A DNA stretch of 64,000 nucleotides from contig BROG01000042.1 in NCBI GenBank assembly GCA_030159075.1, positions 1,550,501-1,614,500 on the forward strand, given 5' to 3'. Each line of letters starts with the position of its first letter. Positions within the stretch are counted from its first letter, which is position 1. Positions 1 to 13,219 of the stretch are shown piece after piece. The notes under the pieces are model-generated. The model did not search any database, was not told where the DNA came from, and worked only from the letters and a program-made list of their open reading frames with translations. The position numbers and the translations under genes were made by a program. The DNA is from Atrina japonica (taxonomy: Eukaryota; Mollusca; Bivalvia; Pterioida; Pinnidae).

Positions 1-3000
1 AGTACACGGAAATAATTCAACAGGAACTCAATGATAACATTATTGCAGAGAAGCGTTATAACGAGTCGTTGGTCTTTAAACTTTATATGAGTATCTTGTA
101 GACCACTGATATGTACGTTTATTCAGTTGCTTTCCGAAAAGCCATTTGGCTAATCGAAACTTAACATTTCGGTACTAGTTATAGTGAAAACATCATAAAT
201 AGGTAATTGATTTTAACTTCACAAAGGAATATTGATATGGGTGAAACAAATACACATATACAGAGATAAGTTGTGATATTTTATTTCAGCTGTATCTAAA
301 TACAAATACTATAATTAATGGAGTCACGTGCTTTTATTTCCGGATTTAAAACTAAATAATGATGACGACATCGCTAACTAGCTTACTTCAGAATGCATTT
401 GTATTTCAATTATATGCCTTTGTACTATGGATTTAAGTGTGAAAAAGTTGAAACTAATCTCGTTAAATTTACATTACTTCTATAAGTGTAACTGTTGTTG
501 GTAGAAAATCCGAGAACAATTAATTTTCAATTAAAATTCCCATTGAAAGTCCAGCTCAAATTAAAAAGCTACAATCTTGTAGTACTTGGTATTGTCCACT
601 GAAACCTAAGTTGAATTTGTGGGACAGTTTGCCGGTTTACTTGCAGAAGACTGGTAATTTCACCCGGTATATTGTAATCAGGTTCAATTATCAGCTATCA
701 ACAGTTGGTCGCCACTGTTAAGCGGGAAAATGTTTGGTTAGGCGTAACTCACCATTGAAGTACTAACTTTGTATTATACATGTATAGTAGATCCTTCTCC
801 GTGTAATGTAATCAATTGTGATTATCTCTACGGCGGAATGATTAGCATACATATCAATAGAGCTGTATGTCATTGTAAAAAAGTATAATAATTGTAACTT
901 TAATTAAGTTGTATTTTATCTGTCAAGTTTAATATGTAACAGACTCACACATGTAGATATTTGTGTGATCCGAGGTTGAGTACAGTCAACACCCGGCACA
1001 TAACGTAACCGTAAATACTGAACAGTGGAAAATCAATCTGTATTACAAATATTTTTATAAATCAGACGTTAATTGTCTAAATAGACTATAGCCTTGATAC
1101 AGGAACAATAATGTGAAAGATGTACAGATGCGTTGACAAAATAATCTACAGAACCCGATGAAAAAATATAACAGTTGTACTTTGTAACAGGATGAAAATT
1201 TAATATGTTCCTTGAAAACATAAATAATAAAACTTATATACATAACAAATATTTACATAACAAATACATATGTAGAGTACAAAGAAGTACCAATGGATAT
1301 GTTAAATCCAAGTCCATTAGAATATGACATGTAAGATATAACAACCGTCATCTCAACACGAAGTACAATCACAAACCGAATTGGACCAGGTGTCCGGAAG
1401 GAGTCAGCACTCCTGTTACCATGCCAAACCAGTCTAAAATGTTCCGTGGAAAGCTCTCGAGTTCGGTGAAAAGGTCAAATTCGGTATATATAGTACTTAA
1501 TTAAATTATGTTATCAATTTTATGAAAATTATTATCTTTGGTACATTTCAATAAAACTGTAAATTCATTGATCAGTTAACTTTTCACAAAGTATCAAAAC
1601 TTTTGTCACATTGTATTTTCTCCCAAAAAGTCCGAATAACATTTTCTAACAATGTTATTTTTTATGATAAGGCATTTATCATACATTTTAGACAAAAGCA
1701 GAGAAAAATAACTTTTGGAAGGATCTATAATTGGTCACTTTTGTGACACCATTAAGTTTTATTTTTACCTTTAAGGTTTAATGTGTAAATCCACTCACCT
1801 TTCATACAAGATCAAGACCATATACCCTGAAGTCATCCGTTTTCTTGTTGCATGGTATCCATTACAAAACTAATTTCACAATGTTAGAAATTCTTGTTTT
1901 AATATAGGATTATCTGCCATCTCTCAGTTAACGTACGTGGACGTGTCTTTTGTACTGAATGTTTACAAACCAGTAAAGCAATTCCTGATACCTTTATGTT
2001 CTTTGGGGGTGAAACAAATAAGTCACAAACAGACCGTGAAGTCCTGCAATCTTCTTATTTAAAAATTGTATAGATTACACTGAATCCAATTCAAATCAAT
2101 TCTATAATATTCAGTCATTTATTTACATGCACCCATTCATGGTTTTGACCATTACTCATTGATTCACACCTTCTTAATAGATTTTGATAATTGTAAATCC
2201 CATATTTACATGGTTCGTTGAATCAGTATTCTCATCCACTGATAAACAAACTACACAGGAAATCGACCAGCAAACTTACTGACGCATGTAAAATAGGATA
2301 TCGTCCTGTTTATAATATATTGGTACATAATCTGACATTAAAGTCACTATTTTATTTAGATAACTCGAATTATTTTGTTTATCATAATGTTTACAATTTT
2401 ATTATTTGAATCAATTGGTAAGAGTCACATTTACCTTTGTATAACATTCAACACACCTGTGGGCATACTTAAAACATTTGTGGGTGAGGTACCATAAGGA
2501 ACTCTTCCCCAAATCTGAATAAGACCAGTTCGGTATGCGCTTCAGTTATGTTGGATAAAACCAGATTGCTACAAAGACAAGGACTATGATCTACATTCCC
2601 AAAGTGAATTTCCACCCAGTGGACACAGTTTATTTTCCGAACGCCAACTGGGCTAAAAGAACATCCATTTGTCTGGAGCAACCTGTAGAATTTACCTGTT
2701 CACCTGCATATGTTTTAAACCTGACGTAAATCAGTTAAATATAAACAGATAAACAAGAACAAATATTATATTAAATACTTGTTATAAACGTAAATCAAGA
2801 CTTCACCATTACAACAGTATACATAAGACATTTTAATGATATTTAATGTCCTTTGTTGTATTTTAAATCCACACACAATATGTAATATACATGACAAAGT
2901 AAACAATGTACACCTGGATATTTTGACCCCTGAGTATTTCCACGCTGTCTTCCATTCGCCGTTAGGATGGAATGTTTGTTGAAAATTTTGCTTTCATTTT

Positions 3001-3060
3001 AAATTCGCCTTTTCATCTAAGTACGAAATGGCAAAAGTCAAATGGGAGCAAAAATGTCTA
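1..3060. other. Left flank, no supported gene
   Basis: AT-rich sequence with only short open frames, none of which I recognise. One minus-strand frame (2681-2469) is preceded by an acceptor-like cag and is unusually rich in Cys and His for random sequence. It could be an isolated exon, but it resembles no family I know and has no supporting neighbour. I see no tandem array, RNA gene or transposon end here. Confidence 0.5.
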
Positions 3061-3345
3061 AGTATACTGGTGCGGGACCTATTCTTGGACGAAAATCGAA
3101 GTTTTTACTAATTACGGTGAGCTGGTGACGTCATTTCCCTCCCGACTTGTGTTAGACAGTACGATAGAAAGATAAGTGATTACAATGTTGTTGTGAAATT
3201 ATTACTGTATTGTAATATGTTTCATTTAATGTTTAAAATCCGACGATGTATTTAAAAAAATCTGGAAAAATCTTGTTCATTTACGTGCAAAGAGACGTGT
3301 CCGACAATAGGCACTGTCAGAGAATAGATCCCGCACCAGTATACT
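3061..3345. mobile_element. MITE with ~24-bp terminal inverted repeats
   Basis: The left end reads agtatactggtgcgggacct and the right end (3321-3345) is its near-perfect reverse complement. The interior is 285 bp, AT-rich and non-coding. The ends are consistent with a TA-targeting (Tc1/mariner-like) non-autonomous element if the duplicated TA is taken inside the outer palindrome. No transposase is present, so superfamily assignment is inference. Confidence 0.75.
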
Positions 3346-3582
3346 AGTATTATGATAATATAAACATAATACCAAAGTTATAGCTTTAAAGAAAAACAAA
3401 CGCACAAGACGATCGTTTCTGTCAATAAGACTTCATCAGTTGAGCTCCAATTCAAATTAAATGTATTTTTTTCCAAAGAGAAATTGGTATCATACAGGCC
3501 AAATACGATATAAAGTTGAAATACCACTGGAAATTAAATCAAATGACAAGCAACAATAAAACAATAAAATACACATACAAAA

Positions 3583-5728
3583 TGTATCATAACTATACAA
3601 TATCACTTTTATATCATAACTATACAATATCATTTATATATCATAACTATAAAATATCACTTATATATTATAACTATACAATATCACTTTTATATCATAA
3701 TTATATCATGACACTTATATATCATAACTGTACAATATCACTTATATATCATGACTATAAAATATCACTTATATATCATAAATATACAATATCATTTTTA
3801 TATCATAACTATACAATATCACTTATATATCATAACTTTACAATATAACTTACATATCATAACTATACAATATTACTTTTATATTATAACTATACAATAT
3901 CACTTATATATCATGAATATAAATGTCACTTATATATCATGACTATACAATATCACTTATATATCATGGCTATACAATATCACTTATATATCATGACTGT
4001 ACAATATAACTTTCATATCATGACTGTACAATATCGATTATATATCATGACTATGCAATATCACTTTTATATCATGACTGTACAAATAACTATTATATCA
4101 TGACTATACAATATCACTTATATATCATAACTATACAATATCACTTTTATATCATGATTATACAATATCATTTTTTTATCATAACTATACAATATCACTT
4201 ATATATCATGACTATACAATATCACTTATATATCATGACTATACAATATCACTTTTATATCATAACTATACAATATCACTTATATACCATGACTATACAA
4301 TATCACTTATATATCATGACTATACAATATCACTTTTATATCATAACTATACACTTAAATATCATGACTATACAATATCACTTATATATCATAACTATAC
4401 AATATCACTTTTATATCATAACTATACAATATCACTTATATACCATGACTATACAATATCACTTATATATCATGACTATACAATATCACTTTTATATCAT
4501 AACTATACACTTAAATATCATGACTATACAATATCACTTATATATCATAACTATACAATATCACTTTTATATCATAACTATACAATATCACTTATATACC
4601 ATGACTATACAATATCACTTATATATCATGACTATACAGTATTACTTATATATCATGACTATACAATATCACTTTTATATCATGATTGTACAATATCACT
4701 TATATATCATGACTTTACAATATCACTTTATATCATGATTGTACAATATAACTTTTATATCATGACTCTACAATATCAGTTATATATCATCATGACTATT
4801 CAATATCACTTTTATATCATGACTATATAATATCACTTTTATATCATGACTATACAATATCACTTTTATATCATAACTATACAATATCACTTATATATCA
4901 TGATACAACATAACTTTTATATCATAACTATACAACATAACTTTTATATTATCACTTTTATATCATGATTGTAGAATATCACTTATATATCACGACTATA
5001 CAATGTCACTTTCATATCATGACTATACAATATCACGTATATATCATGATTGTAGAATATCACTTATATACCATGACTATACAATATCACTTATATATCA
5101 TGACTATACAATATCACTTATATATCATGACTGTACAATATCACTTATATATCATGACTATAAAATATCACTTTTATATCATGATTGTACAATATCACTT
5201 ATATATCATGACTATACAATATCACTTTTATATCATGATTGTACAATATCACTTTTATTTCATGACTATACAATATCACTTTTATATCATGACTTTACAA
5301 TATCACTTTTATATCATAACTATACAATATCACTTATATATCATGACTATACAATATCACTTTTATATCATGACTATACAATATCACTTTTATATCATAA
5401 CTATACAACATAACTTTTATATCATAACTATACAACATAACTTTTATATCATAACTATGCAATATCACTTTTATATCATGATTGTAGAATATCACTTATA
5501 TATCACGACTATACAATGTCACTTTCATATCATGACTATACAATATCACTTATATATCATGATTGTACAATATCACTTATATATCATAACTATACGATAT
5601 CACTTTTATATCATAACTATACGATATCACTTAGATATCATAACTATACGATATCACTTTTATATCATGATTATACAAATTCACTTTTATATCATAACTA
5701 TACGATATCACTTTTATATCATAACTAA
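3583..5728 (+). repeat. 27-bp minisatellite array (about 79 units)
   Basis: The unit is close to tatcatgactatacaatatc followed by acttata, with frequent variants (cataac, tttta in place of ttata). Twenty-seven is a multiple of three, so several plus-strand frames stay open for hundreds of codons and give nine-residue pseudo-peptide repeats (MTIQYHLYI-like). Because more than one frame is open over the same DNA, coding is unlikely. A truncated 21-bp unit recurs at 4354 and 4510 and marks a higher-order repeat. Confidence 0.95.
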
Positions 5729-7039
5729 TGATCAACACTGTAGAAAATCAAGCTGTAAATATTAACACAGTATGGTATGGTACAACTAATCAGCATACTA
5801 TAGACATTTTACTTACTATAGACACCGACTGAAATTAACAACTAAGCTATACGACAAACGCGACGATTTCGGCTTTCCCATCTTAAATTTTCCACATTTA
5901 AGTAGTAACATCCTACAGCCACCCGCACATGGAGTTTATATTTCACAAATGACCCGATATGCCAGGGTGTGTTCAACATATGCACATTTCATATACAGAT
6001 GCAAACTATTCACTGACAAATTATTGACACAGGGATATCGATGTCAACGTTCCACAAATTTTGGCGTTGGACAAAACAAGTATCATGATAACCAATCATT
6101 GGATATTTAAATTTTTGGGTACCACCTTTAGTGAAAAAAAAACAGGTGTCTTTGATGCTAAAAAGTCCCTTTTAATTTTTTATGTGGAATTGTTGAGTAG
6201 AGAAGTCGTATGCTTTGATACTTTGAATCTGAGAAAAAATGTGTGCCTTCAAATTTTCTAAAAGTTGTTTAGAATTTGTAAGTATCCACATCTGATTTAC
6301 ACCGCTTCTGGAATAAGCAACTGTACAGTATTGCTGATGTTTCTCCTTCACGGCTGTCAGTATCTTGGTAATGAGTAAAGATAAAGGTTTGGTAGAACAT
6401 TTGCTGGACCCTGCTATGTACCTCTGCTTATATGGGGTTTTATAAAGTTTAAGTATCCAATATAAATATGGTAGCTCAGAATCAGTATCAATTGTAGGTA
6501 CATCAAAAGACCGTAATACGGACACGTGATTTTGAAGGATCTCGTCCTTTTAAAGTGAGCTACGTGTGTATAAAGGATTACCAGAATTCGTATTAAAATC
6601 TAGTTCTTGTAATAAACAATTGTAGTTATGTACCTTACAAATAAAACTATATTATTTGAGGATCTGTTGAATTAGATAAAATACCTGGCACAGGCCAACG
6701 GTAACGAAGTTTTAATTCCAAATATCCTCTGTAAAGCATAAAAACAATTACCAATTGTACTTACAAACCCGACTGAGAAAATACATTGTATATACTTAAA
6801 AAAAGATTACAACCTGAAATTGGGAATTAATGCTAGTAGATGAGGATTCAGATAGTGATAAAAACAGGGGCAAACATTAAGAGGTAAAGAAAATACATGT
6901 TACTTACCTCCCAGTCGGTAACAAATATAGAACTGGAAGATCAAATACCAACACATCTTAGAGAGATGATCACTGGTCACTGGAGAATATAACGAACGAA
7001 CAATCTAATCAATTAGCACCAACATTACCTGATATCAAA
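5729..7039. other. Non-coding stretch between arrays
   Basis: AT-rich sequence without recognisable genes. The longest frame (minus, 6525-6172, 117 codons) resembles no family I know and has no supporting signals. The final ~100 bases run into the decayed gypsy reverse transcriptase. Confidence 0.45.
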
Positions 7040-7745
7040 AATATGTTTGACAAATATGATTGAGATACTGGTCTTTTCAGTGGTGACTGTAAAACATAAA
7101 ACTAACATTAAAGGTGTATATCCCAGTAAACAAAAGATGAGAAAATTGAATTTTGAAAGAGAGGAAGAACAGTTACGACAAATGTTAGATAAAGATGTCA
7201 TTGAATTATCGACACCGGAATATGATTCATAACGAGTCCCGGGACAAAAAGGAAAAGATGGAAAGCGGGATGTTTTATAGATTACAAAAAAATAAATAAT
7301 ACCACGGTTAAACTTGTAATTCAAATATCTAACATTGAAATCTGTTTGGACACCATCAAAGGAAGTATTCGTATGTCAACATTCGATATGGCATCGTGTC
7401 ACTATCACGTACAGTTAGATGAAAAGGAAAAACATAAAATTACACAAAATACCAGTTCACAAAATGACCATTCGTTCTTTGTAATAGAAAGTCACCTCTA
7501 GTAGAATTATCCAATCTGTATTACAAGGTTTAACCATCTGGACCATGTAGTTGTCCAAGGGGGAGATTTTGATGACCATATAAACAATTAAAGAAAGCAC
7601 TGATTGAAGTCGGAAATTGATATTAAATTTAATGCGAGTAAGTGTCAAATTCTGCAAAACAGAGTAACATCATTAGAAAATCGTCAATAGTACATGTTTT
7701 TATGTAAGTCCTGATAGTCCTGTAAAATCTGGGACGATTGCTTTG
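7040..7745 (+). pseudogene. Ty3/gypsy-like reverse transcriptase relic
   Basis: Read across frames, the strand retains the order of landmarks of a gypsy polymerase. First comes the template-grip segment (EEEQLRQMLDKDVIE, about 7160-7210). It is followed by a KDGK..VLID-like stretch, then a TFDMASCHYHVQLDEKEK segment (about 7378-7430), and then GGDFDDHI and FNASKCQILQNRVT segments (about 7560-7670). The family converts RNA to DNA during LTR-retrotransposon replication. Many stops and frameshifts interrupt it, and no LTRs, protease or integrase are visible nearby, so this is an old fragment. The 95-bp array begins shortly downstream. Confidence 0.7.
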
Positions 7746-7915
7746 TTAGTTCGCCATTGTGCATTATTCTATATTTGGGGAGATCCTTCTTGTCCAAAAT
7801 GGTTTTCCATGATTCCGAGTCATATGCAAACAGAGATTCTATGTGGGTGTCATGGACTAGAACCTTTTGTCATCTGGAACAACACAAAACGCTTGATAAA
7901 TGTCAGGTTTGTGGT

Positions 7916-10447
7916 ATGGCATAACCACTACCTGTCACAAAACGTGGAAACAGATCCTGATGATTATGACAATCACCTCGCTAGCTTTCTATGGGAAGGA
8001 TTCATATAGATATTTCGGACAACTACCTGTCACAAAACGTGGAAACAGATCCTGATGATAATGACAATCACCTCGCTAGTTTAATACGGGGAGGATTCAT
8101 ACAGATATTTGGGACCACTTCCTGTCACAAAACGTGGAAATAGATCTTGATGATTATGGCAAACCTCGCTAGTTTCCTATGGGAAGGATTCATACAGATA
8201 TATTGGACCACTATCTGTCACAAAACGTGGAAACAGATCCTGATGATTATGACAATCACCTCGCTAGTTTAATAAGGGAATGATTCATACAGATATTTCG
8301 GACCACTACCTATCACAAAACGTGGAAACAGATCCTGATGATAATGACAATCACCTCGCTAGTTTCCTATGGGAAGGATTCATACAGATATTTGGGACCA
8401 CTACCTATCAAAAAACGTGGAAACAGATCCTGATGATTATGACAATCACCTCGCTAGTATAATAAGGGGAGGATTTATACAGTTATTTGGGACCACTACC
8501 TATCACAAAACGTGGAAACAGATCCTGATGATTATGACAATCACCTCGATATAGTTTAATCACAAAAGGGAATGATTCATACAGATATTTCGGACCACTA
8601 CCTGTCACAAAAACGTGGAAACAGATCCTGATGATTATGACAATCACCTCGCTAGTTTCCTATGGGAAGGATTTTATACAGATATTTGGGACCAAAACTA
8701 CCTGTCACAAGACGTGAAAATAGATCCTCATGATTTATGACAATCACCTAGCTAGTTTCTTATGGGAAGGGTTTCATACAGATATTCGGACCACTACCTG
8801 TCACAAAACGTGGAAACAGATCCTGATGATTATGACAATCACCTCGCTAGTTTAATAAGGGGAGAATTTATACAGATATTTGAACCACTAATCACCTCGC
8901 TAGTTTCCTATGGGAAGGATTCATACGGATATTTGGGACCACTACCTGTCACAAAACGTGGAAACAGATCCTGATGATTATGACAATCACCTCGCTAGTT
9001 TAATAAGGGGAGGATCTATACAGATATTTGGGACCAATACCTGTCACAAAACGTGGATATAGATCCGGATGATTATGACAATCACCTCGCTAGTTTCTTA
9101 TGGGAAGGATTCATACAGATATTTCGGACCACTACCTGTCACAAAACGTGGAAACAGATCCTGATGATAATGACAATCACCTCGCTAGTTTCCTATGGGA
9201 AGGATTCATACAGATATTTGGGAGCACTACCTATCAACAAAACGTGGAAACAGATCCTGATGATTATGTCAATCACCTCGCTAGTATAATAAGGGGAGGA
9301 TTTATACAGTTATTTGGGACCACTACCTATCACAAAACGTGGAAACAGATCCTGATGATTATGACAATCACCTCGCTAGTTTAATAAGGGAATGATTCAT
9401 ACAGATATTTCGGACCACTACCTGTCACAAAACGTGGAAACAGATCCTGATGATTATGACAATCACCTCGCTAGTTTCCTATGGGAAGGATTTATACAGA
9501 TATTTGGGACCACTACCTGTCACAAAACGTGAAAATAGATCCTGATGATTATGACAATCACCTAGCTAGTTTCTTATGGGAAGGGTTCATACAGATATTC
9601 GGACCACTACCTGTCACAAAACGTGGAAACAGATCCTGATGATTATGACAATCACCTCGCTAGTTTAATAAGGGGAGAATTTATACAGATATTTGGAACC
9701 ACTAATCACCTCGATAGTTTCCTATGGGAAGGATTCATACGGATATTTGGGACCACTACCTGTCACAAAACGTGGAAACAGATCCTGGTGATTATGACAA
9801 TCACCTCTCTAGTTTAATAAGGGGAGGATCTATACAGATATTTGGGACCAATACCTGTCACAACAAAACGTGGATATAGATCCGGATGATTATGACAATC
9901 ACCTCGCTAGTTTCTTATGGGAAGGATTCATACAGATATTTCGGACCACTACCTGTCACAAAACGTGGAAACAGATCCTGATGATTATGACAATCATCTC
10001 GCTAGTTTCCTATGGGAAGGATTCATACAGATATTTGGGACCACTACCTGTCACAAAACGTGGCAATAGATCCTGGTGATTATGACAATCACCTCGCTAG
10101 TTTCCTATGGGAAGGATTCATACAGATATTTGGGACCACTACCTGTCACAAAACGTGGAAACAGATCCTGATGATAATGACAATCACCTCGCTAGTTTGA
10201 TAAGGGGAGGATTTATACAGATATTTGAGACCACTACCTATCACAAAACGCGAAAACAGATCCTGATGATTATGACAATCACCTCACTAGTTTAATAAGG
10301 GGAGGATTCATACAGATATGTTGGACCACTACCTGTCACAAAATGTGGATACAGATCCTGATGATTATGACAATCACCTCGCTAGTTTCCTATGGGAAGG
10401 ATTCATACAGATATATTGGACCACTACCTGTCATAAAACGTGGAAAT
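7916..10447 (+). repeat. ~95-bp tandem array (about 27 units)
   Basis: The core unit contains acgtggaaacagatcctgat, gacaatcacctcgctagttt and tgggaaggattcatacagat. Successive copies of acgtggaaa lie 93-95 bases apart (7942, 8037, 8132, 8225). Some units replace the tcctatgggaagg segment with aataaggggagg. Ninety-five is not divisible by three, so the same peptides rotate through the frames, which argues against coding. A block containing a shortened unit near 8750-8920 recurs about 815 bases later near 9560-9735, showing segmental duplication inside the array. Confidence 0.95.
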
Positions 10448-10841
10448 AAAAGTTTGCTTAACTTTGAAGACATCGTATACCAACTGAATCAATTCACCAA
10501 AACGGGCAATCAACAAAACTCTATACATTTTGCAAATACCCTTATCTAATCCCTCAAGCAAAAAACACCTGTTTTATATGAAGTCAACGAAAAGGAAATA
10601 TTGGTTGCATCATAGGATAAGTATGTGTGATGATAGAGGAACTGCCAACACGGATAAACGTAAAATGAATAAGCGATTAAATAAATGTCTTGAAGAGTTA
10701 ACAGCTGAAACCCATGGGAAAGAGGGGGAATTTAACGCCTGTATTGTTAAATGGTGACTGATTTAAGATTTCCGCGTTGTTTTTAACGGCGGGTTGTCGT
10801 CTTTAATTATATACGCGAAAAGGAGAGAAAATTAACACGAA
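10448..10841. other. Spacer after the 95-bp array
   Basis: A plus-strand frame of 75 codons (10530-10757) is present but has no recognisable domain and no ATG context of note. I see no repeats or RNA genes. Confidence 0.35.
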
Positions 10842-11310
10842 ATGACGCCGTTCAAGAATTTGAAACACTTCGCCTTTTCGCATTGTTATGACCATCCGTC
10901 AACGTTGCCTTTTCGCGTTTTAAACAAGGTGAAAATGCGATGTTCGGTGGGTTTTCGTGTTTTAAACAAGGCAAAAACGCTGTGTTTAGTGGGTTTTCGG
11001 GATCTAAAAAGTTCGGTGGGTTTTCGCGTTATTTTAAAAGGCTAAAATGCAAAGTTCGGCGGGGTTTCGCGTTTGGACAACGCAAAAGCTACTTTTGGCG
11101 GATTTTCGCATTGGTCATAACAACATGATAGAAAAAAAGGCGATTAGGCGACAAACATTACTCGAAAAGGAGAGATTTTTAAAAGTCTAAAACCGTTAAT
11201 GTAAATTTTCCCACCTTCTCACGTTTTCTCGTAAATAATTAAAGGCGACGACCCAGCGAACGGATGGTTTTCGCGTTAGAAACAACGCGAAAAGGTGAAA
11301 AGGCGAAATG
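10842..11310 (+). repeat. Irregular repeat of gggttttcgcgtt motifs
   Basis: Degenerate copies of gggttttcgcgtttnaaacaa with intervening gcaaaaacgc or gcgaaaaggcgaaa occur roughly every 35-50 bases, together with inverted forms (ttcgcgttagaaacaacgcgaa near 11270). It is a diverged minisatellite or foldback sequence. The short open frames across it (10842-11045, 10940-11128) are by-products. Confidence 0.55.
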
Positions 11311-11359
11311 GCAGAAATTAGCTACCATAACTTTGTTACTCGTAGACGTCAGATCTCCC

Positions 11360-12135
11360 GATGTCTACTGAGAGCAGAGAACAGTGGTTATAATACGAGT
11401 GTACAAGATCTTCTGTCTCCTGAGAACAGTGGTTATAATACGATTGTGCAAGAACTTCTGTCTCCTGAGAACAGTGGTTATAATATGGAGTTTGCGCTAG
11501 ATATCGTGATATCTCCTGAGAACAGTGGTTATAATAAGGAGGGTGCTAGATCTTCCAGTGTATCCTGACTTCAACGTTTATAATACGGAGAGTATGCTAG
11601 ATCTCCTGATGTCTCGTGAGAACAGTGGCTATAATACGGGGACTGTGCTACATCTCCTGGTGTCTCCTGAGAACAGTGTTTACAATACGGAGAGTGTGCT
11701 AAATATCCCGATGTCTCCTAAGAACAGTAGTTATATTACGGATTGTGCTAGATCCCGATGTCTTCTGAGAACAATGGGGTTATAATAAGAGGTGTGCTAG
11801 ATCTCCTGTGAACAGTGATTATATTACGGAGTCTGCTAGATCTCCTGATGTTTCCTGAGAACAGTGGATATATTACGGAGTGCGCTAGATCGCCCGATGT
11901 TTCCTGAGTGCAGGTTATAAATCGGATTGTGCTTGATCTCCTGCGTACAGTGGTTATAATACGGATTGTGTTAGATCTCCTGCGTACTGCTGTTATAATA
12001 TGGAGAGTGCGCTAGATCCTCTGTTTTCCCTTGAGAAACGTGGTTATAATACGGAGTGCGCTAGATCTCCTGATGTCTTCTGAGTGCAGTGGTTATAATA
12101 CGGAGTGTGCTAGGCCTTTTGATATCTCCTGAATG
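11360..12135 (+). repeat. 45-51-bp tandem array (about 16 units)
   Basis: Units contain tcctgagaacagtggttata followed by atacgga and gtgctagatctcctgatgtc. The first copies of gaacagtgg are 45, 45 and 51 bases apart (11379, 11424, 11469, 11520). Later units are more diverged, and several have lost the gaaca segment. Open frames across it are fortuitous. Confidence 0.9.
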
Positions 12136-12926
12136 GTCTAGATTTTCAAACTAACATACAAAATCACAAAAGCTAAAATATAATAAAAATATACAATGGA
12201 CAATGACAACAAGGTAAATAAATCCCAATGAGCGTTTTCGACTCCATAAATTTTTGTGAAATACAACTTACCAAAGAAATGGGAAAACGATCAACATAAT
12301 TATCTTAAAGTAGGAGTAGGAGTACAACTAACTGATATCAAATTGTACTCGATCCTTTTTATAAAGATATATTTTGTTTAGGTCTCTATTTCTATTTTCT
12401 GTTGACATGTTTCAGATATAGGATCTGTATACCTATCCTAGTTCAGAGGAAGATGGCTGTACCAGATTATGACCTGTTTCATGAACTTCCAAAAAAGTGC
12501 TGAGCATTACAGGCTAGCTTCACATCGGTCACTTGTTCATTTTGTATTTGCTCATAATCTGAAATTTTTCTATTTTCAAGATTAAGCAATCTTAACATAC
12601 AAATAAATGCTTTATATCACAATTTCCTTTTTACACGTAATAAAAAGAAACATATATATGGTTTTATACGAGACATATAGAGAAAAATAAAAAGTTTCGA
12701 CACTAATGTCATCGTGCTCTCTAGATTCCTGTGAATACAGATCAGAGAACAAAAACCTTGGCCATACCAGACGTCCTAAAGATTGTAGGATTAAAAATCT
12801 ACTTCTTATCATAGTAATCTTATCATTCGAATCGGAGATATACTCCAGGTGATATATTTAACCATAAGTATGTATTTTAATGACTCTATTAATCGAAAAT
12901 GGAATTCAATGATACTTATTTTATTG
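12136..12926. other. Host flank left of the Polinton
   Basis: AT-rich sequence without a gene, repeat array or RNA that I can support. It abuts the 6-bp duplicated target of the Polinton. Confidence 0.5.
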
Positions 12927-12932
12927 CCATAC
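12927..12932. repeat. Polinton target-site duplication, left copy
   Basis: The sequence ccatac lies immediately outside the left terminal inverted repeat and is identical to 33410-33415. Six-base duplications are the known signature of Polinton/Maverick integration. Confidence 0.9.
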
Positions 12933-13218
12933 AGTAGTATATGTCCCACACTTAGCCCCACTTCTCCAATTAGGTACATGTCCAACCACACAAGTTCCTT
13001 CTTTACTAGGTTAAATTCAAGCACGAAAGTCTCTAACTTTACCTGGTTAAACACAGCCACGAAGGGATTTATTTTACTAGGTTAAATTCAAGCACGAAAA
13101 GTTTGACGAAAATTCTTAATTGAATGACATAATATAGTGGGTTATAAATATATTACAAATTTGAAAATAATAAAAAATTTGAAAAATCACTTAAAGAAAT
13201 TATTTTCCTATATTAAAA
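12933..13218 (+). repeat. Polinton left terminal inverted repeat
   Basis: This 286-bp repeat pairs with 33409-33053 in inverse orientation. It contains an internal unit with ttactaggttaaattcaagc and aacacagccacgaaggg. That unit occurs once fully and once partly here but has an extra tandem copy in the right repeat. Its inner edge (aaattattttcctatattaa) lies directly against the polymerase start codon. Confidence 0.93.
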
Positions 13219-13219
13219 T

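Noticed and set aside
2469..2697. Possible host exon (Cys/His-rich, minus strand)
   Set aside because: No family recognised, only a weak acceptor, and no partner exon in the window.
4100..5765. Long open frames of 212 and 266 codons with nine-residue repeats
   Set aside because: They are produced by the 27-bp minisatellite; several frames are open over the same DNA and there is no composition or start context of a gene.
7743..10295. Series of 60-94-codon frames with shared peptides
   Set aside because: The peptides rotate among frames because the unit is ~95 bp; this is an array artefact.
11308..12135. Possible CRISPR-like array of ~45-bp units
   Set aside because: Whole units are similar; there is no constant repeat alternating with unique spacers, and the context is eukaryotic.
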